Shown here: positions 46,351 through 57,257 of the stretch, in pieces
Layout: the number at the start of each line of letters is the position of its first letter
Numbering within the stretch: the first letter of the stretch is position 1
Source of the DNA: Copromyces sp. CBS 386.78
Taxonomy: Eukaryota; Ascomycota; Sordariomycetes; Sordariales; Sordariaceae
Reading direction: 5' to 3'
Length of the DNA: 64,000 nt
NCBI GenBank assembly: GCA_030685235.1
Contig: MU839104.1
Coordinates: 1-64,000, forward strand
Notes under the pieces: generated by a model
What the model was told of the DNA's origin: nothing
The model's input: the letters and a program-made list of their open reading frames with translations, nothing else
Database searches by the model: none
Made by a program: the position numbers and the translations under genes

Positions 46351-47922
46351 TCACTGCACAACAAACCTCTGATCATGTTTCTTAAACAACACGGACCGAT
46401 CCAAAATCTCGCCTGTATCGCTCTTGATAAAGTCCACCTGCAACCTCTGCTCATCCAGAAAGTTAACCGTCGCATAGCTAAACGCCTCGTCATACGCGAA
46501 CCGATTCGTCGTCACGTTGTTGCCCACCTTACTCAACCCTTCCACATTTCCCGCCCCACCGGCCACGATATACATGGGCGCCTTTGGGTTCTCCATCCCG
46601 TTCGGGTCCGCGGTATCGTTCACCACCGGCGCAAACCGCTGGCTGTTATGCACATGTCCAAACACGCCCAGGTCCACCCCGTACTTGTAAAACAGCGGCT
46701 CGAACGCCTTCTTGCACGGCTGGCAGTCGCTCGTGCCCGTGGTGTACCACGGCCGGTGGCCTGCTACCACGACCCAGGGGGTGACGGACCTGTCGACTGA
46801 GGCTAAGTCGGCCTCGAGGAAGTCTAGCTGTTGGCGGAGGTACGAGCCAAAGGGACCGCCGTTGAGCCCAGCTGACCCGCCGGGCTGGTCGGGCGCGTCC
46901 TCGAAGTCGGTTTCCGTGTCGATCATGACGATGTGCGCCATGCCGTACTCGAAGCTGTACCAAAACGGCGGGTTGGCGAGGAGACGGGCCTTGTTAGCGT
47001 TGACCTTTGCTTGCTGATCGGGCGAGGTAGAGGCAAAAGCAGTAGGCAGGACGCGGCCGAAGCGGTTGATGAAATCGGTGAAATTCTTTTGGCCCGAAGG
47101 GCACAGGGCGCTGGTTAGGGGAACCTCCTGGCACGCAGCTTCGTGGTTACCGGGGCTGGTCATGTAGGGCTTGCGCGCGGAGATGGGCGCCAGCTGGTTG
47201 AAGAAGGTCTCGGTGATGGCTTGGTAGCCATCCTTGCCGTCGAGCCAGTTGTGCGCTTTGAGGATCCAGTCGTCCGCGTACCCGATGTCGCCCGGGTGCA
47301 CGATGAAGTCGTACTTGTCGATGTTGTCGCGGAGTCGCCCGATGGTGGTGTGGTTGAGCGACGGGTCGATGGACGGGATCAGGTCCCGCTTGGTCTCGTC
47401 CTGCTCGATCGTGTAGCCGTCTTTGCCGTAGACGCCCAGGTCGATGACGATGCTGATGTTGAAGGGTGTCTTGTCGCCTGGGAGACGGGGGCTGGTGAAG
47501 GTCTCGAGTGTGGAGTTGGTCGAGACGATTTTGTAGTAGTATGTGGTGGCGGGTGTTAGGTTGTTGATGGTGACCACGTTGGCCCACGTGCGCGATGTTG
47601 GGTAGGTGATGGACGACGTCGAGCAGGATTGGGAGCCGAGGGAGGATGGCGATGTACCGTATTGGACGCACGGTTGGCTGAGTTGCTGGTAGGTGTTCCA
47701 GGCGATGCGGACGGCTGTTGGGCCTTGGGGTCAACTACCTGCTGTCTTCCGTACTCATGGGGAAAGGGAAAGGGAATACTCACACGTCGGGCTATTGATG
47801 GCAATACGGTGCTGGACAGGTGTGGTCAGGTCCACGGGGACCGGAGGGTATGTCGCTCCCGCTGCCACACCCAGGGCCAACAAGGGAAGTCCCTTAGCCA
47901 AGGTAAGGAGAGTGTCCATCAT
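46351..47922 (-). CDS. Secreted purple acid phosphatase-like metallophosphoesterase
   Basis: Two exons (47922-47784 and 47714-46351) with a 69-nt intron (GTGAGT...CAACAG) give 500 residues. A hydrophobic signal peptide (about 1-22, ending near GVAAGA) precedes a fibronectin-like N-domain and the calcineurin-type phosphoesterase domain. Metal ligands are visible in order: D (IDLGVYG, ~138), D-x-x-Y (GDIGYADD, ~189), GNHE (~236), GHRPWY (~366) and GHVHNSQR (~400-402). This is the complete purple acid phosphatase set with a dinuclear metal centre. It should hydrolyse phosphomonoesters outside the cell and help phosphate scavenging. Several N-x-S/T sites are present. Either of two adjacent ATGs (47922, 47919) could serve as start. 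Confidence 0.92.
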
Positions 47923-50113
47923 GATGCCTGTGGTGCCGTTGAACGATGAACTTGATCACGCCCAGGAAGAAACGCAGAAGAGTCAGACAAGGAAGATCCG
48001 TATTCGGGGATCCTCGGTTTATCACGACTTTCGCTCCGACCCCTCACTTCCACCCATCTACACAGAACCTCGGTCCGCGTCTTGTACCTGGCAGTAGCAG
48101 CATCAGCTATCACCTATCCGCTCTCAAGCATGAATGAGCTCCCCGAAACCGCTTCAGGGGTCAAGGTCCTGGTCAGGGCACCAATCTCTGCGTCGCAGTC
48201 GTAGCAGCGATCAACTCTCGTACCGGTTATCCCAATGCGATTCGGTACCACCAAGTAGGTCAAGTCCATCTTCAACTGGTGGTTGGTGATCTTCCCGTCC
48301 AACCTATGGCATTGCACACCCAGCGATATCCGCACGTGGTTGGCCGTTGGACAAAAGGGTGGATTCAGGCCATCGTGGGTAAATCCGTGTAAGATGATTG
48401 GTTAGAGTGAGCTAAACGACAGGGCGCTAAACGGTTTTGGAGGGGACTGATCTGATCAGCGTGTCAGGCCCCGTTACCACCGCAAAAAAACTTGGAAGGG
48501 GGCTTTCAGGAGGGGTATCATTGCTTTTTTTTTTTCCACGAGAACTGGTCAACGTTTGAGTTACTGTACCATTCGGATGCACGTCAACTTTGTCGGCTTC
48601 GGAACTTGGAAAGATTCCGTGAAAATCTGGTATCCTGGACGGAACCGCATTCACGATCACCTTGAACATGTCCACAGGCTTCGTGTTTAACGTTCCATCC
48701 GGAAGCTTTTGTGGAGGTAATAACATGATCGTATACAGACAGGGTTTAGCGATCCCGGTGAGCGTCTGGGAATTGCTTGTTTGTCAACGTACGTTGATGG
48801 GCTAGGTTTTCTGGATCAGCAAGTCGCATCTCGAGGCTCGACGGGGATTCCGATCTAGGGAACTCATGACTATAAAGGCGTGGGACCTTCCTTTTGCGTC
48901 TTTCGTGTCTCCTGCTTTACCTGTGGCCGATTTCTGTAATGGAACGTTTGGCACTGGGTTTAATGTTTGTTCGAATCGGTCGACCAAAAGAAGGTGAGCC
49001 GATTTCACCATGTGATTGACCTTAGCCACGTGCTGGCAATTTTCTTGCTTACTGGCTTGTGTATACCATTGGAAGATGTGCTTACAACAAAACGCGCGGT
49101 GTCACTGTAGACCATCGTATTTTTTATATTTCATTTTTCTTTCTCTTATTCTTTTTGTTCGGCGATGCTTGCCTCCCTACAAAAAAACCTTCTTGGCAAT
49201 CTCGGCGCCTCCTTTCTACCAGAACAATAAAACATACAAACAACGCAAAAAAGCCCGCAAACAACAGGAAGGTCAAGATCGAAAACCAACCATCCAAAAA
49301 TTCCATACCCCAAAGAAAATCCAGACCGATACACTTCCTCGATCCAACCCATCACCTCACCTCACATCAGGCCCCAAATCACCACCCAGCACACGTGTCT
49401 CCCCAACCGCAACCACCATAGTCCACTCGAGGGCAATAAGACGACAAGTGCATCTACAGTAAATTGAATATCTTGAATGAGTATGAGGTTACTCAAGGAG
49501 CATTAATTATTCCTTCATCAGAGCTGGCCATGGATTAAGGGCCATCTACAGACAATTCACATTCTCCATCTCCAAATTGCCGGGCTCGCAGCACCGGCGA
49601 ATTGGATATGACAAGACACTCGACCTTCTGCCGCCGTGCCTGCAACTGCAGTGACCTTCCACAGCACATCTTCGCCATTTCTCATCATCACCGGTTTCTT
49701 TCAAATTGCATTTGGGCTATCGGACACCTGTATCCATTTACACACTTACCGTTTGGTAACATGCAGTTCAAGTTCCGTTCGACACTCCTTCAACACATTC
49801 TCTATCAAATGCGCCCGAGTGACCATCATCATCACCCGCCTGACATCTCAGCGGACTTTCGACGAATCGATTGAGAAAGTGTGCTCACAAAACATCGGCT
49901 TCGTTAAGCAGCTATTCTATTCTCCATCTTTCCCAGCGAAGCTCCCTTTAGAGCAAGCATTTCCCACCATGTTCCACTTTGTAAACCCTCCTCTCCAGGT
50001 GTTCCGCTCTGATTCCCCATCCAGATCGCAATGTCGTCACAATCATCAAAACCCCACGCCGCTTTGCTCCCGTCAGCATATTGCTTCCCTTCTTCTGCGA
50101 CTACCCATCCTTT
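47923..50113. other. Gene-poor stretch, 2.2 kb
   Basis: No supported gene. A minus-strand frame at 48427-48726 starting MLLPPQKLPDGTLNTKP has plausible coding texture for about 60 codons before a poly-Lys stretch, and another at 48802-49029 (MAKVNHMVKSAHLLLVDRF) lies just upstream. They could be exons of one unrecognised gene, but I could not join them. T-rich tracts are near 48525 and 49130. Confidence 0.3.
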
Positions 50114-50795
50114 TCACGCCGGCACTGAACAGTCCTGGTGGATCACCTTAACACTCCAATCCTGACCATCGACGAAAACCTCCCCCTTGACCCCAGCATC
50201 CATATAGTTGTCATCGTCGAAGTTCTGCCAACAGGACTTTTGTTGGAAGATCTCCATGACGGCTCGCGCAATCACTTGGTAGGATTCAAGTTCTTTGCGA
50301 TTGCTCGCGTCCTATTATATTATCCTCATGGATCAGCATACACAACGAACATGAAAGGTGATATTTTGAACTGATTAACGAAGGCCCCGTCCTCACATTA
50401 TTACACCACTGGATTGTGGTATCATAAGCGCAGCTAATCCGGCCGCAACTGTTAGGGTCGTTGCCTGGCTTCCCGTTGCGATTCATCAGGTAATGAAACC
50501 CATCCAGCAAACCGTCGCCATGGCCGTAGTCATCGGCGGCGGATTGGGAGCAGTTAACGCTGAATGACAATTTCTCGGGGTGGATGAGTCCGTCCGAGGT
50601 AGTGTTGGCCTGTCTTGGTTGGATATAAGGCCCGACACTGCGAGCAACGGCGGCAAGCTACGAGGAAAAGATGATGTGTCGTTAGGTCCCTGATCGAAAG
50701 CCAAACAAGACAATGGAGATGGTAAGGTATAGAGCAAGACTAACAGGAAGGAAGGCCAAAGAAGCCAGTCGGAAGACGGCGCTAGGCGAAGGCAT
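50114..50795 (-). CDS. Small secreted cysteine protein, paralog A
   Basis: Three exons (50795-50745, 50657-50397, 50311-50114) give 169 residues. The introns are 87 nt (GTTAGT, CCTAAC, CGTAG) and 85 nt (GTGAGG...AATAG), both phase 0. Exon 1 is exactly the signal-peptide core (17 codons, MPSPSAVFRLASLAFLP), completed by LAAVARS. The mature part has the family signature CGRISCAYDTTIQWCNN, immediately before intron 2, then LESYQVIARAV, a Cys-Trp pair (KSCWQNF) and the closing GEVFVDGQDWSV...DC. About five cysteines remain in the mature protein. It resembles paralogs B, C and D in this cluster and no family I can name. Its size, secretion signal and cysteines resemble effector or antimicrobial-type secreted proteins, but function is unknown. 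Confidence 0.82.
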
Positions 50796-51376
50796 GGCTG
50801 GTGAGTTGGAGGAGCTTGAAATTGTATTGGAGAGGTAAGTTGTCGGTTGAAGACTGACTGGAATGATGTTGTAGGCAAGCTGTGGGGTTCATCAGGGTTT
50901 ATGGACCTTTTAACTACTACCGCGAACGGGACATCAAAAGGAAATGTGACTCGGCGTGGTGTGGACCATCAATATTACACACATCTTTCCAAGGGAACCT
51001 AGCAAACGGCGGGTCTCATCAATCTGATAAGTCTTTCTCAGCAGGCACATCGTTGTTGGAGACTTGGAGTAGGTTGATGGTATTGCAAACCTTGTGAATC
51101 CGTTCTCTTCGTATACTGAAACATAGAAAGCTAACAACGCAAACGAAGAAATCTCGCAAAACATCCAACTCCAGACCATTTCTCCCCCTCAAGCACATCG
51201 ACCAAGCCGGCATCAACAACGCCACACCACACCCACAGCCTATACCAGTATTCCAACTGACACGATGTGATGTCTTTCCTTTTCGCAGCCCTTCACACAC
51301 ACACACCCCCCTGTATAACGACGCCTTTGTTCCCCTTCCTCCCTCTTTTCCTCTTCTTCTTTTTTTTTTTTTTTTT
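50796..51376. other. Intergenic between paralogs A and B
   Basis: Promoter of paralog A. A long T tract at about 51359-51378 adjoins the stop codon of paralog B. Confidence 0.4.
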
Positions 51377-52063
51377 TTAAGGGTGGAACATTTCATCATG
51401 CGGACCCAACGCACAGTTCTCCCCCCTGATAAAAACGCTCCATTGCGCGTCCGTCCAAACCTCCCCCTGGAGCACCCCAAGCACGCCATCCTGCAAACCA
51501 CAATATCTCTCTCCCTTATCCCAACAGCTACAATCCTGAAAGATGGCGGTTGCCGCCCTCGCAATCATCAGGTAGTCGTCAAGTTCTTTGACTTGATCAC
51601 TATTATTACACCAATATATGGCCGTGGTCCCCTCGCAGTACACTCGTCCACAGTTCCTCGGCCCGGGCCCGTTCTTCGGCATTCCCTTCACCCCCATGAG
51701 GTGGTTGATGCCTTTCAGGGCATTTTTCCCGCTGGTCGGGTACCAATCCGGATTCGAGGGCAGCTTAAAGTTTGGGGCGTCCGGGGGATGATACTTCTGG
51801 GAACCGGTGCAGCTCATCGCGATGTACGTGGGGTCCTGAAAGCGGAGTTTGAGGGTTGGTTCGGTGTTGGGGATCGTTAAGGAAGTGGTGATTTGAGCGG
51901 TGGTCGTGAGCTGTGAACAAGAGAGGAGCAGACGTTAGAGGAAGATGTGTTCTAGAGAGCCAGGGAGGGCAAGGCATGACAGAGGATGGGAGGGTTGAGA
52001 CGAGGGACTCACTGGCAGAAAGGCCACAATGGCCAGCTGGAGGATGATACTGGGTATAACCAT
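51377..52063 (-). CDS. Small secreted cysteine protein, paralog B (intron 2 absent)
   Basis: Two exons (52063-52013 and 51910-51377) with a 102-nt intron (GTGAGT, TCTAAC, TCACAG) give 194 residues. Exon 1 is again 17 codons covering the signal-peptide core (MVIPSIILQLAIVAFLP). The mature part contains NGPGPRNCGRVYC...TTAIYWCNN, then LDDYLMIARAATAI, CSCW and GEVWTDAQWSVFIRGENC. In paralogs A, C and D a second intron interrupts the gene right after the WCN motif; here coding runs straight through (WCNNSDQVKELDDY), so that intron has been lost or was never gained. The C-terminus is about ten residues longer than in D. Function unknown. Confidence 0.85.
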
Positions 52064-52530
52064 GATGGATGGCTGGGAACTGAGGTACGTTTGGGACTGT
52101 GCACATGTATTGGGAAAATATCTTATGTTGTTGACTCGTCGGGCAAGCGACAGGGAAAACCAGTCTCGGGTCAGCCTTTTAAGTCACCATTGGAACCATC
52201 ATCGAGAGGCGAGGAATCCGAGGGGACAAAAACCTGAATTCGACAAAAACACCCGGACACCAACCCAACAAGCCGTGAAACAATTTCCATCCAGACCACG
52301 TCCAAGGAAACGGAAGTTGTGGTCTTTCACCATTCATTACCCAACAACAGCTTTGCAAACCGATAAATCAAAAATGAATGAAATCCATGTGAAACCGCAT
52401 CCCGTCCGAAAGAACAATGAAACACCCTATAGCAACCAACCAACAACCAACAAGCCTTTGTAGCCCTCAACTTATTCCTGGGCTCTTATCGAGAGCCTCT
52501 CAGTTCCCACGAAGCACCGAGCCTGCTGCT
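52064..52530. other. Intergenic between paralogs B and C
   Basis: Upstream region of paralog B; no other feature recognised. Confidence 0.4.
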
Positions 52531-53718
52531 TCACGGACTGCATTGGTCAACACTTGTAACTTGTACAGTAATTCCTGGCCAAAAGATAGCCTCCCCCACA
52601 ACCTTCGCGTTGTTATCTTTCTTGCAGTTTGGGTCATCCATGATGCTCTTGGCTCCCTCTTTGATAAATTGCCACGTCACGTCTTGTTTTTCCTGTTCAA
52701 TTGTTGGGTTGGTTAGCAATAATCACTAGCTGATAATCTATCGTATTAAGTCGACGATAATGACCCCTTTCCATTGATTACTTCAAGGGGGAGTATTCGG
52801 AGGAGAGGTTGTAGGATGGTTAAAAAAAACAAAAGACAAGGGGTTAAGGAAGAGGAAGGGGGGGGGGGGGGGGGGGGGGGGACGGAGGGGGAATGTTAAG
52901 CCACACAAAAAGTTAGGGGTGAAAAAATATAAAAAAAAAAACACACAATATATTTTAGTCGCCCNNNNNNNNNNTAGTTTTGTTTGTTTTTCTTTATTGC
53001 TTTCGTTTTCGTTTACCTCTCTCGCGTGTTCGGGGGGCTGCGCCGGGGCGGGCCCCCCCCCCCCCCCCCCCCACGAAGAGGGAAGCTGATGAGCCTCAAC
53101 TAGTAACGGATGATAGAATATAGGAAAAACATCGCTCACTCTATGATAGTTGCACCAGCGGATGGCAGTAAGATGCTCTTTATTACAAGCCACTTGGCCG
53201 CAATTGTGGTTGACAACTCCGCCACGCCAGCCAGGCATGCTGGGTATCTCTTTTCCTGTCATGATATCGTCCAGGTGGTGTATACCGTCCTGAACGCCGT
53301 CTACCGTGCCCCAATACAAGGGCTCGCCGTTGCTCACACTTGTATGACAGTTATTGTACAGCCAAGCCCCCTTTGATGGACCTCCGTCTCTGGCCTTATG
53401 TTCGAAATTGCGCGTGTGATTGTACGACCCCGGGCTGATAACATCAGATTCAAGGACCTCATTGTCGGAGGTTCTGTTGACGATGGGGCTCAAAGTCGAG
53501 GCCGGCAGGGAATTTGCCGAGAGAGTTTGCGTCCGGAAGGAAGAAGTGGCGTTGACGGCAGTGACGAAGATTGAAGAAAACTGTGAAGACGCAAGGGGTT
53601 AATTTAGTTCCCGTTAAGATACCGGTGGGGAGGTTGTATTGGTGCAAGAAGAACAAGGACATACCTGCAAAATCGAAAGCAGTGATGCTAAAACAGAAAG
53701 GACATTCTTGGACGGCAT
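52531..53718 (-). CDS. Small secreted cysteine protein, paralog C
   Basis: Three exons (53718-53665, 53580-53140, 52692-52531) give 218 residues. Exon 1 (18 codons, MPSKNVLSVLASLLSILQ) is the signal-peptide core. Intron 1 (84 nt, GTATGT...TCACAG) and intron 2 (GTGAGC...GCTAAC...AACAG) sit at the same places as in A and D, both phase 0. The family signature reads CGQVACNKEHLTAIRWCN. Exon 3 carries DVTWQFIKEGAKSIMDDPNC and GEAIFWPGITVQV...DQC. An Asn/Ser/Thr-rich spacer with several N-x-S/T sites makes it the longest member. Intron 2 is 447 nt, five times that of its paralogs, and contains a 24-G run, a 20-C run and an assembly gap, so its true length is unknown. Confidence 0.8.
52858..53072. 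other. Suspect assembly segment: G24 run, 10-N gap, C20 run
   Basis: Uninterrupted G from 52858 to 52881, N at 52965-52974 and uninterrupted C from 53053 to 53072 surround low-complexity A- and T-rich sequence. Poly-G read tails are a known artefact of two-colour sequencing, and paired G and C runs facing a gap fit that. It lies wholly within intron 2 of paralog C. Confidence 0.8.
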
Positions 53719-55158
53719 GTTGGGAGATTCGAAGTTAGAAAGGCGGCACAAAGATGAAGGGTTATTATGATTGTGTTGGATAACTGAAAAAGGCATGAAG
53801 GTCTTGTCGTAAACTTCTTTGCGATGATGGAGTGGATGATATTGTCGTGCACTGCACCGACAACGGGGACTTTATATAGGTAAACATTGGATGTTGCGCT
53901 CTCTCTATCACGATATCAACGGAAGACGAAGTGATCATTGTCACAAGACCAGATCATGGCTACTGCCAGTGGACTGTTGGATCTGAGAAGGGCGGCAACA
54001 TCTGTTGGGCCCGGACAGGGGAGATGGTGCAGACTGGGTGTAGCGGTGACTGTCCAATCCATTGTTTTCCAGCCGCCCAAAATGGCGGAAACGAGCGCGT
54101 CGTGAGTAGACTTTACGACTGGTCCTTGTTCCAAAATATGAACTGGCGCTTATGACAGAGCTTTAGTTCCATGTATAAGGACGATCCCGCCGGTTTGGCG
54201 AGAAAGTGAGATGCAGCGAATGACCTGAGGAACTGACAAGAAAATGAAACGCTGAAGTACCAGAGAAGCAGACACCCGCGAATTGAATGATGGCCCAGAA
54301 CTGGAGTGCCGACTGCAATACATCGTGATGGCTTCACCGGCTTTTAGAAAGATCGAGACAGAGCGCGAAGCCAACGACAAGAGGCAAGAAAAGAACGAAG
54401 AAAGAAGAAAGGGAGAAAAACAAGACCAAGCACGACCGCTATTTTGGGACAGCGCCTAAGATATAATAACTGTCGCTGGCACAAGGCGAACGAAGTGACT
54501 GCCACAGAATCTTGTCAGAGTCGGAGGTTTGAGGTCAACGGTTGTCTGGTTGTTGGTTGCAAGTGGAAGAAGTGAGAAGTTTGACGATGTCGACGCTGGA
54601 CTCGACCGACAGGGGTTGGTTCCTCAAATTCAGTTTTCCGTGCCTTCCAACCAAGGCCGGAGTGTCCAATCCTCCCTGGGCTCACCGGGGGTAATTCTCC
54701 AAATAGGTTCATAGTCCCTGCCTCCCAGCCAGCATGTAGCGACATCGGCTTCAAAGATATTCCAAATCAACTAACGCGGAAGGAAGGAATGAAGCAATGC
54801 CTGCCCAAATATTCATGCGTTTCGGAAAGCGAGGACGGTTCTTTCCCTTGGGTTATTTCGTCGAAGCGAGGGCAAACTGAATTATCTTTGTTCGTGGCGT
54901 GGGTGTTGGTCGCTTCCAGGTTACCTAGCCAGAACCAACACAGCAAACATCTTGCGCAACTAATCATTCGTGTTTGGCTCTGGGCGCTTTGGCTCTGCAG
55001 ACTTTTTACACTTCATGAACTTTTGTACCAACATAAATTGGACCGGCCCCGTGAGCATGTTGGGACAAAACGTAATATGCAACCTCATTTCACATCCTTC
55101 AGTTCCCGTCTACAATTCCGTATCGCAGCTGGTAGCGAGTAGTTAGCAAGTAGCAACA
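53719..55158. other. Divergent promoter region between paralogs C and D
   Basis: 1.4 kb with no supported gene. It should contain the promoters of the minus-strand paralog C and the plus-strand paralog D. Confidence 0.45.
53872..53878 (-). promoter_or_regulatory. TATA box of paralog C
   Basis: TATATAA on the minus strand, about 150 bp before the ATG at 53718. Confidence 0.5.
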
Positions 55159-55793
55159 ATGCTTCTGTCCAACATCCTTTATCTAACCCTCTTGTCCGTC
55201 CTTCCAGTAAGTCGCGCAACTTCCGCCTTCCCCAGAATCAGGCTTCCGGGTTTTTCAGCTAACCCCGGTATCATATCATATAGGCGGTTGATGCTATCGT
55301 CCTGCCGCCCCCAGCCCTCAGTAACAGAAAGGAAAACCGTCCCCGCATGGAAATCCACTGCCCTTCAGACCGAGCAACAAACGACCAATGGGGTGAACCG
55401 ATTGGTGTTACGGAAAACATCCGCTATTTGAGAGGTGTTGAAGGCAAGCCTGTGAACGGGCCTGGACCGAACGCTTGTGGGAGGATTGCGTGCAGTCATG
55501 ACACTGCTGTGTTTTGGTGCAATGATGTGAGTACCGTGACATCCTCGACATTAATAACTACTTACCAAACATCCACGTTTCTGACAATATCGTCGCATGC
55601 CCAGAACTATTATACCAAGGGGCTTGACTCGTATCAAGTAATCGCCGAGTTGGTCGATGTGCTCAGGAACGACGGGCGCTGCTACGAAACGAGGCAACAA
55701 AGTCCGACTGGTGCTTTGGTTATTTACGGGATCCGCGGAGAGATTAAGATGAACGACGGATGGAGTGTGGTTGTGAGGTCTGAGAAGTGTTGA
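55159..55793 (+). CDS. Small secreted cysteine protein, paralog D (opposite strand)
   Basis: Three exons (55159-55206, 55284-55526, 55605-55793) give 159 residues. The introns are 77 nt (GTAAGT, GCTAAC, TATAG) and 78 nt (GTGAGT, CTGAC, CCCAG), both phase 0. Exon 1 (16 codons, MLLSNILYLTLLSVLP) is the signal-peptide core, continued by AVDA. The family signature is NGPGPNACGRIACSHDTAVF followed by WCND at the exon end; exon 3 has LDSYQVIAELVDVLR, GRCYE and GEIKMNDGWSVVVRSEKC. It is the only member on the plus strand and faces away from C. Four cysteines of the family pattern are kept. Function unknown. Confidence 0.85.
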
Positions 55794-57257
55794 GGCTCAA
55801 GCGGGAAAGAGTTGCGCAGCTGAGGGGAATGACACGAGGTGATGGGGGGGCATGCGGTGCCGAAAATCTCCACTCTCCCGGTTTGTGGGGGCGTCCGGGC
55901 CCTCCGGGGCCGTTTGTACCCGTCCTAGACCGCCAAGCCGGGAGTTGGGATGTCGTACTTTCTCTTTCGTGGGCAGACGCAACCGAACAATACCAATTTC
56001 CTTCATTCAAGCCAGATCCAGCGGAGCATTCCCCCTTCTCTCCCCTCAACCTCCACTCAATTATATTTCCCATGATTTACTTGGTTCGCGTTGTCTTCTT
56101 TTCATTTACTGAAAATACCATGAACATGTAGGGGTAGATAAGCTCGTCTTCGTTTCTTTAAATCTTGCCAACCAGTCCCACTACCATCCCAAGACAACAT
56201 GGACAACATGGACAACATGGACAACATGGACAACATGGACAACATGGACAACATGGACAACATGGACAACATGAGTTAAATCCCCGCACCATCGAGCAGC
56301 GGGCCTTCCACCGGCGCGCCACCATCATGACCATACATTTCTTCGCTTTTCATGAGGCTCTTTGCCGCCATGCAACCTGAAGACACCACGGCTGACCAGA
56401 GACCTTTCTTGATTTGCGGCCCTCATTTGTTCGCACGAGCCGAGACAATCACAGCTCTCCGACCAAGCCGGCAAAAAGGCAGTGCTGCATCATGGAGATG
56501 TGGACAGGAGTTGGCTACTTGGCTTTCCCACCTCATCATGAATTTTCCTGCAGAGAGCCATATATGGTCAAAAGAGACAATTGACTCTTTATTGGTTGCC
56601 CCGACTCCCGAGAGCTTGGCGGCGAGCGCGATACGGACATCCGTGTTCCTGTGAGATTGGAAGCCTTACCTGTGTCGGGCATCCGGGCATCCACTGCGTA
56701 TCCTCTTCGCAATTACTGCAACACGCAGCCATTCCCAAAGCCATTACGACGGCTATTGCGGGCTGGTGGTATTCCAGGCTCAAGTCAGCCGGAAGAAGCC
56801 CGTGAGGCCCTGGCTGCATATGCGCAGTCGATCTGTCAGAGAAGCCATTCGACGCCTTCTCGGTCGCGGAATGCTCTCCGGTCGAGACCTGTCAAACTTG
56901 CAGGTGTCGCTTTGTGTTGAAGGATGATAGGCCATGTGTTACTCCTATGAAGCAAGGTAAACTGAGCTAGGGGAAGATCATCAAATTGACAGAGTGTTTC
57001 GCAGACCAATCTGGGCTTGCGAGAGGCGATGAGGCTCGACGAGACCCGAGTGGGTTGACCAAACAGAAGGTCTTTCCCTCAGCAAATGAGGGGGGGGGAG
57101 AAGAGAAGAGAACCGATCCAGTCAGCAAGCTGACTTTGATATAAGAGGTATGGGCAATACATGCTCATATACGACTATTCTCTGCTTTCCGAACAGTTCA
57201 GGATGCCATTCCTTAACCGACTGGCTTTTTATTCCCATCATCCGAGAGACAAAAACC
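55794..57257. other. Intergenic with 9-bp tandem repeat
   Basis: 3' flank of paralog D and 5' flank of the membrane-protein gene. Apart from the tandem repeat at 56194-56274 no gene was supported; a short G run stands near 57090. Confidence 0.4.
56194..56274 (+). repeat. 9-bp tandem repeat (ACAACATGG), nine copies
   Basis: Eight perfect copies and one with a last-base change. In one frame it would encode repeated Gln-His-Gly, but the surrounding short frame (56165-56380) has no other support as a gene. Confidence 0.92.

Noticed and set aside
49636..50151. Plus-strand frame of 171 codons
   Set aside because: Its second half is antisense to exon 3 of paralog A and the first half has no motif; the spliced gene A is far better supported.
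56165..56380. Short gene with a Gln-His-Gly repeat
   Set aside because: The frame is mostly the 9-bp tandem repeat and has no conserved flanks or splice sites.
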